Shown: positions 7,559 through 14,790 of the stretch, one piece after another
Position numbering within the stretch: position 1 is the first letter of the stretch
How the letters are laid out: each line of letters starts with the position of its first letter
DNA from: Paracoccaceae bacterium
Lineage (GTDB): Bacteria; Pseudomonadota; Alphaproteobacteria; Rhodobacterales; Rhodobacteraceae
Assembly (NCBI GenBank): GCA_013139635.1
Contig: WTAL01000245.1
Span: 1 to 34,596 of the forward strand
DNA length: 34,596 bases
Reading direction: 5' to 3'
Program-made: the position numbers and the translations under genes
Notes under the pieces: model-generated
What the model saw: only the letters and a program-made list of their open reading frames with translations
The model's database searches: none
Told to the model about the DNA's origin: nothing

Positions 7559-7578
7559 AAAAAGCCGCCCGCAGGGCG
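7559..7578 (-). terminator. Probable terminator of azlCD
   Basis: On the minus strand CGCCC-TGC-GGGCG is followed by GC and a run of five T, beginning 14 bases after the azlD stop. A second hairpin, TTTTTCCC-TTC-GGGAAAAA, follows at once. Confidence 0.6.
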
Positions 7579-7591
7579 TATGCGGCGGTAA

Positions 7592-7912
7592 CTATGTGAA
7601 ATACTGTACCGTATAAAGCACGGCCATACCGCCAAAAATTGCCCCCAGCACTGAGCGGGTAAGCCCGCCGATGGCCAAGGCAGTGAGCGCGGCGAGTGAG
7701 CGCGCAAGATCTGCTGAGCCACCCGTGGCTTCGGGCCACACCACCAAAGGGGCGACCAGCCCCGGCAGTACGGCCACGGGAACATAGCGCAGGTGGCGGG
7801 TTAGCCAGTTCGGCAGATCTCGCCCGCCCAGTAAGCCTAGAAAGGAAAACCGGATCAGGAAGGTGCCGATGCCGAGCGCAATAATGGTGATCCAAATCGA
7901 AAAGTCACTCAT
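7592..7912 (-). CDS. azlD: AzlD-family small subunit of branched-chain amino acid exporter
   Basis: A 106-residue membrane protein with three to four hydrophobic helices; GIGTFLIRFSFLGLLG and LRYVPVAVLPGLVAP fit the AzlD family (PF05437). With AzlC it forms a two-component exporter; in other bacteria AzlCD/YgaZH-type pairs export valine and related branched-chain amino acids. Its ATG overlaps the azlC stop by four bases, so the two are translationally coupled. The substrate here is inferred only from the family. Confidence 0.9.
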   Translation of the reverse strand: MSDFSIWITIIALGIGTFLIRFSFLGLLGGRDLPNWLTRHLRYVPVAVLPGLVAPLVVWPEATGGSADLARSLAALTALAIGGLTRSVLGAIFGGMAVLYTVQYFT

Positions 7913-8610
7913 GCCTTGGCCTCCAGACGTTTTTCTATCGCGGCGCCGGTTATCATTGCCAGCAAGGCTGCAATCATTAAGCCGCTATTATACGGCAGCC
8001 ATGCCAGCACTAGCGCTACACTTACCGAAACAAACGCCGCTGAAATTTGCGGCAGGCTCCGCAGGGCGGGGGCGACAATGGCGATGAAGGTGATCGGCAC
8101 CGCGAAATCCAGTGCGTATTCGGGCGGAATGGCTTTGCCGGCCACCGCCCCCACATAGGTAAAGCCATACCAAAGCGGCGCAATCGGAGATACCGAACCA
8201 AAGAAATACACCAGCTTTTCCGGCAAAGGCCGCGCGGGGGCCTTCTCGAATTCGGCAACCGAAATCGCATAGCTTTGGTCCACCAGAAAATACGCCACCA
8301 AGGCGCGCTTGCCCAAGCTGGCCTTGCCCAAATGCGGCGTGAGCGAGGCCGAATACATCGCCATGCGCATATTCACCGCCAGCCCCGTAAGAATAGCCAC
8401 GAATGTTGGCGCGTTGTCTGAAAGCAGCTGCAACGCCGCAAATTGCGAGGCGCCAGCAATGACCAACACCGTCATCGCCATGGTTTGCACAATATCCAGC
8501 CCGGCCTCTGTTGCCACCACGCCAAAAAGCAGCCCAAACGGGGCCACCACAAGCACAAAGGGTACCCCTGCCCGAAAACCTTGCCAATATGCGCGGCCCA
8601 TGCTGGACAT
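7909..8610 (-). CDS. azlC: AzlC-family large subunit of branched-chain amino acid exporter
   Basis: The 233-residue inner-membrane protein carries the AzlC pattern: a glycine-rich first helix PFGLLFGVVATEAGLD, then IAGASQFAALQLL and NMRMAMYSASLTPHL. It works with AzlD, whose gene overlaps by four bases. The ATG at 8610 is taken from the ORF track, but AGGGG abuts it directly; the ATG at 8601 lies nine bases after GGGG and may be the true start, which would shorten the protein by three residues. The gene diverges from mobA across 72 bases. No regulator (AzlB or Lrp type) is adjacent. Confidence 0.92.
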   Translation of the reverse strand: MSSMGRAYWQGFRAGVPFVLVVAPFGLLFGVVATEAGLDIVQTMAMTVLVIAGASQFAALQLLSDNAPTFVAILTGLAVNMRMAMYSASLTPHLGKASLGKRALVAYFLVDQSYAISVAEFEKAPARPLPEKLVYFFGSVSPIAPLWYGFTYVGAVAGKAIPPEYALDFAVPITFIAIVAPALRSLPQISAAFVSVSVALVLAWLPYNSGLMIAALLAMITGAAIEKRLEAKA

Positions 8611-8682
8611 CCCCTGCTTATCGTTGCACCTTTACGGCAATAGCGCACCTTGCGCTGAAACAAAAATCACGAGTTTTGATTG

Positions 8683-9339
8683 ATGACCTCACCGGAAATA
8701 ATAGCAGCGCCTTTGCGGCCCTCTAGCCCGCAGGCCCGTATTGCAGGCGTGGTGCTGGCGGGGGGGCAATCCAGCCGCATGGGCGGGGGCGATAAATGCC
8801 TTTTACCGCTTGGAGGTCAGCCGATATTGAGCCATGTCATTGATCGAATTTCGCCACAAGTTGAGGCGGCGGTGCTCAATGCTAATGGTGATCCTGCTCG
8901 ATTTTCGGCCTTTGGCTTGCCCGTTGTGGCCGATAGTATTTCTGGCTTTGCCGGCCCCCTTGCCGGTGTGCTCGCGGGGCTGGATTGGGCGGCTGAAAAT
9001 GGCTTTTCTCATATTGTGAGCACCGCCGCCGATAGCCCGTTTTTCCCGCCACGCCTTGTAACCGGCCTGCGCTTTGCTTGCGAGGCTTCAGGGCTGCCCA
9101 TGGCCATGGCCCACAGCCCGCGTGAAACCGGCGGCTATTTTCGCCAGCCGACCTTTGCGCTTTATGATGTCTCTTTGCGGGAAAACCTGCGCACAGCCTT
9201 GCAAGGCGGGGTGCGCAAAGTTATTCAATGGGTAGAGCCGCTTGGCTGCGCGCCCATCGTCTTTCACGGGTTCTCAGAAGACCCGTTTTTTAATATCAAT
9301 ACACCAGAAGATCTGGTGCATGCAGAGGGTTTATTATGA
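8683..9339 (+). CDS. mobA: Molybdenum cofactor guanylyltransferase MobA
   Basis: MobA transfers GMP from GTP to Mo-molybdopterin, giving the guanine dinucleotide form used by DMSO-reductase-family enzymes such as formate dehydrogenase or nitrate reductase. The nucleotide-binding signature LAGGQSSRMGGGDK is at residues 25-38, and FAGPLAGVLAGLDWA and TAADSPFFP (metal-binding DxPF) follow. The ORF track starts at a TTG (8680), but the ATG directly after it is the obvious start. The gene overlaps mobB by four bases (ATGA) and begins a mobA-mobB-moeA operon. The ribosome site is weak. Family assignment is firm. Confidence 0.94.
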   Translation: MTSPEIIAAPLRPSSPQARIAGVVLAGGQSSRMGGGDKCLLPLGGQPILSHVIDRISPQVEAAVLNANGDPARFSAFGLPVVADSISGFAGPLAGVLAGLDWAAENGFSHIVSTAADSPFFPPRLVTGLRFACEASGLPMAMAHSPRETGGYFRQPTFALYDVSLRENLRTALQGGVRKVIQWVEPLGCAPIVFHGFSEDPFFNINTPEDLVHAEGLL

Positions 9340-9830
9340 AGGTTTTTGGCATTACGGGCTGGAAAAACAGCGGCAAAACCACCCTGACCGAGCGGCTGGT
9401 AGAAGAGATTACCGGCCGTGGGATTACCGTTTCAACCATAAAACACGCGCATCATTCGGTCGATGTAGACCAGCCCGGTAAAGACAGCTTTCGCCACCGC
9501 GCGGCGGGGGCGGGCGAGGTGATTTTGGCTTCGGCTTACCGCTGGGCTATCATGCATGAGCTGCGCGGGGCCGAGGAGCCAACTGTGGATGACCTGTTGG
9601 CCAAGCTCAGCCCCGTTGAGCTGGTTTTGATCGAGGGGTTCAAGCAAAATGGCCACGCCAAAATCGAGGCTTCAGTGAAGCCAGACCGCCCGCTGATTTC
9701 GGTGAAAGACCAAAGCATTAGGGCGATAGCCGCCGGGCATGACGTGGGGCCGCAAACAGTGCCGGTGCTTGATATTAACAATATACCCGAGATCGCGGAT
9801 TTTGTCTTGAAAGAGGTTGGCCTTGGCTGA
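9336..9830 (+). CDS. mobB: Molybdopterin-guanine dinucleotide biosynthesis adaptor MobB
   Basis: A 164-residue P-loop GTPase with GWKNSGKTTL at residues 8-17 and the family pattern STIKHAHHSVDVDQPGKDS in which H, D and K residues recur. MobB binds GTP and assists MobA, though in E. coli it is not essential for cofactor formation. LVLIEGFKQNGHAKIE is the conserved central strand. It overlaps mobA by four bases at its 5' end and extends past the likely moeA start by eight bases, so all three genes are probably translationally coupled. Confidence 0.94.
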   Translation: MKVFGITGWKNSGKTTLTERLVEEITGRGITVSTIKHAHHSVDVDQPGKDSFRHRAAGAGEVILASAYRWAIMHELRGAEEPTVDDLLAKLSPVELVLIEGFKQNGHAKIEASVKPDRPLISVKDQSIRAIAAGHDVGPQTVPVLDINNIPEIADFVLKEVGLG

Positions 9831-11082
9831 ATTCCCTCGCCTGAAAGATGATTGCTTTGCCTTGCCAGAGGGCACGCATTGGACCCCGGTTGATGAGGCA
9901 CTTGCCCATTTGCGCGCCCAAATGCGCTGTGTGGTCGGGACCGAAACACTGCCGGTTGCGCAGGCGTCAGGGCGGATATTGGCAAAAAACGTGGCCGCCA
10001 AGCGCGCCAACCCGCCCTATGCTAATGCGGCGGTTGATGGCTACGCTTTTGCGTTTGCCTCACTCACAGATGAGGCCCTGCAAGCCTTGCCACTGGTTGA
10101 GGGCCGTTCGGCGGCGGGGGCGCCTTTTAATGGGGTTGTGCCAGCAGGGGAGGCGGTCCGAATCCTCACAGGGGCATCTTTGCCTGAGGGCGTTGACACC
10201 GTAATCATGCAAGAAGATGTGCAGGTTGAAGGCAATGTGCTGCGCTTTGAAAGCGGGTTGAAGCAAGGGGCAAATTGCCGTGCCAAGGGCGAAGATATTT
10301 CAGCCGGAGACATCGCGCTCGAAGCCGGCACGCGGCTAGGGCCGCAAGAGCTTGGATTTCTGGTGGCCATTGGCGTGGCTGAGGTGGCGCTTTTTAAGCG
10401 TTTGCGCGTTGGCGTGGTGTCAACGGGCGACGAGCTGCGCCAGCCTGGCGAGCCCGCCAGCGCGCACGAGATATATGATGCCAACCGCCCAATGCTGCTG
10501 GCCTTGCTGCAAGATTGGGGCTTTGAGGCTGTGGACATGGGCGCTGTCGGTGACAGCGTGGCTGCCGTTGAATCCGCTTTAAATGAAGCGGCTACGCTGT
10601 GCGATGCCCTCCTGACATCGGGCGGGGCTTCGGCTGGAGACGAAGACCATATGTCCGCCGTGCTTGCCGATAAAGGCCAGCTTAACCTGTGGCGCATTGC
10701 TGTAAAACCGGGCCGCCCCTTGGCGCTGGCCATGTGGCAAGGCCTGCCGGTTTTTGGCTTGCCCGGGAACCCCGTTGCCGCCTTCACCACCGCGCTCGTT
10801 TTTGCCCGCCCTGCCTTGGGCGCACTGCAAGGGCAAGGTTGGTTGCGCCCGCTGGCCACACAGCTGCCTGCTGCATTTGCAAAGCGCAAAAAAGCTGGCC
10901 GGCGAGAGTATCTGCGCGCGCGACGCAGCGCCAATGGCACGGTTGAGGTCTTTGCGTCTGAGGGCTCTGGCCGCATTTCCGGGCTGGCTTGGGCTGACGG
11001 GTTTGTCGAGCTGCCAGATGAAGCCTTAGAGATCAAGCACGGCGACCTCGTGGCCTTCACGCCTTTTACAGCCTATCGCTGA
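9823..11082 (+). CDS. moeA: Molybdopterin molybdenumtransferase MoeA
   Basis: MoeA inserts molybdate into adenylated molybdopterin, the step before MobA. The protein of about 419 residues shows ANAAVDGYAFAF, VRILTGASLPEGVDTVIMQED, VGVVSTGDELRQPGEP, TSGGASAGDEDH and FGLPGNPVAAFTT, which belong to the MoeA domains in the usual order, including the MPT-binding MoCF fold. The ORF track starts at TTG 9817, but that codon touches the AAAGAGG ribosome site. The TTG at 9823 lies six bases beyond it and is the better start. No ATG is available before well-conserved sequence. A 339-codon ORF antisense to it is a shadow. Confidence 0.94.
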   Translation: MAEFPRLKDDCFALPEGTHWTPVDEALAHLRAQMRCVVGTETLPVAQASGRILAKNVAAKRANPPYANAAVDGYAFAFASLTDEALQALPLVEGRSAAGAPFNGVVPAGEAVRILTGASLPEGVDTVIMQEDVQVEGNVLRFESGLKQGANCRAKGEDISAGDIALEAGTRLGPQELGFLVAIGVAEVALFKRLRVGVVSTGDELRQPGEPASAHEIYDANRPMLLALLQDWGFEAVDMGAVGDSVAAVESALNEAATLCDALLTSGGASAGDEDHMSAVLADKGQLNLWRIAVKPGRPLALAMWQGLPVFGLPGNPVAAFTTALVFARPALGALQGQGWLRPLATQLPAAFAKRKKAGRREYLRARRSANGTVEVFASEGSGRISGLAWADGFVELPDEALEIKHGDLVAFTPFTAYR

Positions 11083-11121
11083 CCGCGCCACTTGGTCCAC
11101 CGAGGTGCTAGCTAGGACATT

Positions 11122-11141
11122 GTTTTCAGCATGCTGAAAAC
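11122..11141. repeat. Perfect 20-bp palindrome
   Basis: GTTTTCAGCATGCTGAAAAC reads identically on both strands. It lies 40 bases after the moeA stop and leads directly into the inverted arms at 11143-11219. It could be a cruciform, a protein-binding site or the end of a repeat element. Confidence 0.8.
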
Positions 11142-11142
11142 C

Positions 11143-11219
11143 TGCCTTTGCCGAGCGGGGGGATATGCACCGCGCTTCCAAAAAGCACAAAAGAGGCAGC
11201 CCTCCCCGAGGCAAAGGCA
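11143..11219. repeat. Inverted repeat able to form a 77-nt stem-loop
   Basis: TGCCTTTGCC pairs perfectly with GGCAAAGGCA. Just inside, GAGCGGGGGG faces CCTCCCCGAG, which extends the stem with mismatches. This may be a folded RNA or a palindromic mobile repeat. Confidence 0.6.
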
Positions 11220-11389
11220 AACTGGCTGGGTGCTCCCTTCGAACCAAGTGAAAGGCCCGAGCGTAGCCCTCCCGCTCGCCGGACGCCGTTTGCTTCGCAA
11301 ACGACACCGGCGGTTGGGCGTGGCCTCGGCTACGCCTCGGCGGGGGCGACCCGCCCCCTCGCGCACGCGCGCTCCCCCCTGAAGGGTGC

Positions 11390-12364
11390 CTAGCCGAACA
11401 TCCCGCTTACGCGACCAAGCAGCATAAATGTGCGCCCCGTGCGGGTGTTGGCGAGTTTCTCGATTTGCGGGTCCGAGCCATTGGCGCAAAACTCGCGGAG
11501 CGTAATGTCAAACTGGCGTTGAAAATGCAGCGCTGCATCACGGAATATCGGGTCTGACCGCATACGAGAGCGGACTTTGGCAATGGCGGCAGCATCGTGA
11601 ATGCCCCCCACGGCGGCCACTTCTTCACCGCGGGTGCCTTTAGCAAAGCTGCGCCACAAGGCGGCGGGGGCGATCTCAGGCGATAGATCATCGGTGTATA
11701 TGCCGTCTTGGCTCAAAAGGTTCATGATATCTTCGGCGGCGCGCAGGCATTGAGAGGTGGCAGGGTGGCCCATGGCTATCCGTAGCGCCCGAAAGCCGTC
11801 TTTGTCTTTTTCATCAGTTGGGAAGTTGAGCGCGTGCAAAAGCTCGTCCCAGTTCAAGTTGTCTTTTGTTTCCAGGGCTTCGCTTGGCGGGCTTTCCTCA
11901 GGCCTATCGGCCTCCGGGCTCAGCTCTACCTTGGTTGCCAAAATGGCGACCAGTGCCTTCTCGACCTGCTGCATTTGTGTGCTCAGCGCGGCCAATTTTG
12001 CATTGGTTTCAGCTCCGCCCTTCGGGGCTGGCGTAACCCGCGCTGCGGGGTTGCCCGAAGGCCCTGCTTGAAAGCGCTTGAGCATGGCGGCAAGATCCCG
12101 CGCATCGTGCTGCACTTCGGCCACGCGGCGCAGCATAAGCACGCCTATCCACACCAATGCAATGGGGAGAATAGCGGCGAAGGTGAAGATCATGATCTCA
12201 AGTGAGACCGGCCCTTGCGGCTCTACGCCGCCCCCAAAAAGCCCAAAATATCCCGCGCCATAAGCCGTGAGGCCAAGCACCCATAACACGCTGAAAATAG
12301 TCGCAAAAAAGGTCTCTCGGCCTTCAATTGCGCTTGGTCCTAAGCTGCCGCCAAGCCTGTTCAT
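11390..12364 (-). CDS. Conserved hypothetical two-TM coiled-coil protein
   Basis: The 324-residue protein has two hydrophobic helices, about residues 20-45 (FFATIFSVLWVLGLTAYGAGYFG) and 53-78 (LEIMIFTFAAILPIALVWIGVLML), then a predicted coiled-coil stretch (about 80-145), a Pro/Glu-rich linker, and a soluble C-terminal domain with KDGFRALRIAMGHPATSQCLRAAEDIMNLLSQDG. I do not recognise a named family, though the layout suggests an inner-membrane protein with a large cytoplasmic domain. It follows greA by 21 bases on the same strand, with GGGAG about nine bases before the ATG, so it is probably co-transcribed with greA. Its function is unknown. Confidence 0.8.
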   Translation of the reverse strand: MNRLGGSLGPSAIEGRETFFATIFSVLWVLGLTAYGAGYFGLFGGGVEPQGPVSLEIMIFTFAAILPIALVWIGVLMLRRVAEVQHDARDLAAMLKRFQAGPSGNPAARVTPAPKGGAETNAKLAALSTQMQQVEKALVAILATKVELSPEADRPEESPPSEALETKDNLNWDELLHALNFPTDEKDKDGFRALRIAMGHPATSQCLRAAEDIMNLLSQDGIYTDDLSPEIAPAALWRSFAKGTRGEEVAAVGGIHDAAAIAKVRSRMRSDPIFRDAALHFQRQFDITLREFCANGSDPQIEKLANTRTGRTFMLLGRVSGMFG

Positions 12365-12385
12365 TTGGTGCTGCTCCCTGCTAAA

Positions 12386-12856
12386 TTAGCTGAATTTTAC
12401 GCTCAAAACCTCGTAACTGCGCGTGCCACCCGGCGTGCGCACTTCCACGCTATCGCCTTCTTCCTTGCCAATCAATGCCCGCGCCAGTGGCGATTGCAAA
12501 TTGAGCAAGCCCTTATCAATATTGGCCTCGTGTTGGCCCACAATTTGATAGGTAATTTCCTCGTCGGTATCCTCATCCGCCAGCGCGACCGTGGCGCCAA
12601 ATTTAATGGTGCCGGAGAGCTTACTCACGTCGATAATCTCAGCGAGGCTCAGCACCGCTTCTAGTTCTTTAATCCGGCCTTCAATGTGGCTCTGCTCTTC
12701 GCGCGCGGCGTGATACTCGGCGTTTTCTGACAGGTCACCATGGGCGCGGGCCTCGGCGATATCTTTGATCACTTGCGGGCGACGCACGGTTTTTAGCTCT
12801 CGGGCTTCAATTTCCAAGCGGGCCTGCCCTGCGGCGGTAAGGTGGATTTTTTCCAA
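12386..12856 (-). CDS. greA: Transcription elongation factor GreA, TTG start
   Basis: GreA binds the RNA polymerase secondary channel and stimulates cleavage of backtracked transcripts. The N-terminal coiled coil holds the conserved [17 protein letters not shown], with the acidic tip, and the C-terminal FKBP-like domain follows ([22 protein letters not shown] to [15 protein letters not shown]). The ORF track extends upstream to 12925, but that extension is low-complexity ([14 protein letters not shown]) and unlike the family. TTG at 12856 has GGAG eight bases upstream and gives [10 protein letters not shown] and 156 residues, the standard GreA length. A usable ATG is lacking. Confidence 0.94.
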   Translation of the reverse strand: MEKIHLTAAGQARLEIEARELKTVRRPQVIKDIAEARAHGDLSENAEYHAAREEQSHIEGRIKELEAVLSLAEIIDVSKLSGTIKFGATVALADEDTDEEITYQIVGQHEANIDKGLLNLQSPLARALIGKEEGDSVEVRTPGGTRSYEVLSVKFS

Positions 12857-12993
12857 TGGTTTAACTCCGGTCTGCGCCCCATTTGCTGCGGCTTTAGCGA
12901 TGATTATTATGGGGGGCGGGCGCATTCAGCAAGCGATAGTTGTGCAATAGCGGCAATCCGGTCGGTTTTGGGCCATTTGACGCCGTGTCATTA

Positions 12994-13022
12994 TTGACGC
13001 GCGCGTTTTGGCCTGCAATACA
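12994..13022 (+). promoter_or_regulatory. Candidate promoter of the ETF-QO gene
   Basis: TTGACG (12994-12999) and AATACA (13017-13022) are 17 bases apart, in the 193-base divergent region between greA and the ETF-QO gene. The -35 box is good and the -10 box fair. Confidence 0.4.
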
Positions 13023-13049
13023 TGTTGCAACGCAATATTGGGGGTTGGC

Positions 13050-14705
13050 ATGGCCGAGATTGAACGCGAAGCGATGGATTATGATGTGGTGATTGTGGGG
13101 GCGGGGCCTGCTGGGCTTTCGGCCGCCATTCGCCTTAAGCAGCTGGATGCTGACCTTAATGTTGTGGTGCTGGAAAAAGGCTCCGAAGTGGGCGCGCATG
13201 TTCTTTCTGGCGCGGTGCTGGATACTTGCGGCCTTGATGCGCTGATGCCTGATTGGGCCGAACGCGGTGCGCCGATTAAAACCCGTGTCAAGAAAGACCG
13301 CTTCCTTATGCTTGGCGCGGGCGGCGGCATTCGCATTCCGAATTTCCTGATGCCACCCTTGATGAACAACCATGGCAAATACATCGTTTCGATGGCCAAC
13401 GTAACCCGCTGGATGGGGGAGCAGGCCGAAGCGCTCGGTGTAGAGATTTTCCCCGGTATGGCCTGCTCTGAACTGGTTTACGGTGAAAATGGCGCGCTTT
13501 CAGGCGTGGTGGCCGGTGAGTTTGGGCTTAATTCTGATGGCACGCAGGGGCCAAATTATGAGCCGGGCATGGTGCTGAATGGCAAATATGTGTTCCTGTC
13601 TGAGGGCGCGCGTGGGTCGCTTTCCAAGCAGGTGATCGCCAAGTTTGGGCTGGACGAAAGCAGCGATGTGCCCAAGTTTGGGCTTGGCATTAAAGAGATC
13701 TGGGATGTGCTGCCGGAAAACCATAACGAGGGCGAAGTTACGCACACTATGGGCTGGCCGCTGGGCTGGAAGGCGGGTGGCGGCTCGTTTATGTATCACC
13801 TTGAAAACAATCAGGTTTATGTCGGTTATATCGTTGATCTCAACTATAAAAATCCGCATCTTTCGCCCTATAACGAGTTCCAGCGCTGGAAGCATCATCC
13901 GATGATTTCGGAGGTGCTGGCTGGCGGCAAACGCGTGGCTTACGGCGCGCGGGTGGTGACCAAAGGCGGCTTCCAATCTATTCCTAAATCGTGTTTTCCT
14001 GGCGGCGCGTTGCTGGGCTGTTCGGCGGGGCTGGTGAACCTGCCGCGCGTGAAGGGCAACCATAACGCCATGCTTTCGGGCATCGCGGCGGCCGAGGCAG
14101 CGGTGAAGGCCATCAAGGCTGGCCGCAGTGGCGATGAGCTCGAAGACTATAACACCGAGCTGCGCGAAGGCCCGATCGGTAAAGACCTCAAACCCGTGCG
14201 CAATGTTGCGCCGCTGAGCGCCCGCTTTGGCCCGCTTGGTGGGCTGTTGTTCGGCGGCTTTGATATGTGGGTGGCCAGTATTTTCAAATTCAACCCGCTC
14301 GGCACGCTGAAACACGGTAAAAATGATGCGCAATCAACGGGTAAAGCGGCTGACCATCCGGTTATTGATTACCCCCGCCCAGACGGCGTGCTCAGCTTTG
14401 ACCGCCTCACCAATGTGAGCTTTTCGGCCACTAACCATGCTGAGGACGCCCCGAGCCACCTGCAATTGGCCGACCCAAACCTGCCGATCAGCGTAAACTT
14501 GCCTGAATATGCCGAGCCCGCGCAGCGCTATTGCCCCGCTGGCGTTTACGAAATTATCCGCGAGGAAGACGGCTCCAACCCGCGCTTCCAGATAAATTCG
14601 CAAAACTGTGTGCATTGCAAAACCTGCGATATAAAAGACCCAAGCGGCAATATCACATGGGCCTGCCCGCAAGGTGGCGAAGGGCCGAATTACCCCAACA
14701 TGTAG
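13050..14705 (+). CDS. Electron transfer flavoprotein-ubiquinone oxidoreductase
   Basis: ETF-QO is a membrane-associated FAD and 4Fe-4S protein that passes electrons from reduced ETF, loaded by acyl-CoA and other dehydrogenases, to ubiquinone. The FAD-binding GAGPAG is at residues 17-22. The C-terminal ferredoxin-like domain carries Cys520, 523, 526 and 539 in NCVHCKTCDIKDP and WACPQGGEGPNYPNM. The length of 551 matches the family. The ORF track's TTG start at 13008 adds a cysteine-rich stretch unlike the family; ATG 13050 follows GGGGG by five bases and begins MAEIEREAMDYDVVIVG. ETF subunit genes are not in the window. It links beta-oxidation, suggested also by the crotonase gene, to the quinone pool. 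Confidence 0.96.
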   Translation: MAEIEREAMDYDVVIVGAGPAGLSAAIRLKQLDADLNVVVLEKGSEVGAHVLSGAVLDTCGLDALMPDWAERGAPIKTRVKKDRFLMLGAGGGIRIPNFLMPPLMNNHGKYIVSMANVTRWMGEQAEALGVEIFPGMACSELVYGENGALSGVVAGEFGLNSDGTQGPNYEPGMVLNGKYVFLSEGARGSLSKQVIAKFGLDESSDVPKFGLGIKEIWDVLPENHNEGEVTHTMGWPLGWKAGGGSFMYHLENNQVYVGYIVDLNYKNPHLSPYNEFQRWKHHPMISEVLAGGKRVAYGARVVTKGGFQSIPKSCFPGGALLGCSAGLVNLPRVKGNHNAMLSGIAAAEAAVKAIKAGRSGDELEDYNTELREGPIGKDLKPVRNVAPLSARFGPLGGLLFGGFDMWVASIFKFNPLGTLKHGKNDAQSTGKAADHPVIDYPRPDGVLSFDRLTNVSFSATNHAEDAPSHLQLADPNLPISVNLPEYAEPAQRYCPAGVYEIIREEDGSNPRFQINSQNCVHCKTCDIKDPSGNITWACPQGGEGPNYPNM

Positions 14706-14737
14706 GCGTAATTATGATCACATCCGCGTTTGCTTGA

Positions 14738-14766
14738 TTGCACTTGCGCGCCGCGCTGCCTATCTT
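14738..14766 (+). promoter_or_regulatory. Candidate promoter of the TPR-ispE pair
   Basis: TTGCAC (14738-14743) and TATCTT (14761-14766) are 17 bases apart. The predicted transcript starts about 18 bases before the TPR-gene ATG. Confidence 0.45.
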
Positions 14767-14790
14767 GGGGAAAACAACGCGGAGTGAACT

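Larger units (their letters stand above)
11083..11389. other. Structured non-coding region between convergent moeA and the coiled-coil gene
   Basis: The 307 bases hold no credible gene. They contain a perfect 20-base palindrome (11122-11141), 10-base inverted arms TGCCTTTGCC (11143-11152) and GGCAAAGGCA (11210-11219), the hairpin GTTTG-CTTCG-CAAAC (11288-11302), and GGGGGCG-ACC-CGCCCCC (11342-11358). The segment TGGCCTCGGCTACGCCTCGG (11321-11340) resembles TGGCCTCGCTGCGCTCGG near 7320. It looks like one or more dispersed repeat elements or a structured RNA. No T-run follows the stems, so simple terminators are not obvious. Confidence 0.55.

Noticed and set aside
7455-7895. 146-codon minus-strand ORF overlapping azlD
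   Set aside because: Read in a different frame through azlD and into repeat copy B; azlD itself has the expected membrane pattern and coupling to azlC.
10041-11060. 339-codon minus-strand ORF
   Set aside because: It lies wholly antisense to moeA, whose conserved motifs are clear; the antisense frame stays open because of the codon bias of the real gene.
13500-14333. 277-codon minus-strand ORF
   Set aside because: Antisense to the ETF-QO gene, with no family features and a low-complexity His/Arg-rich translation.
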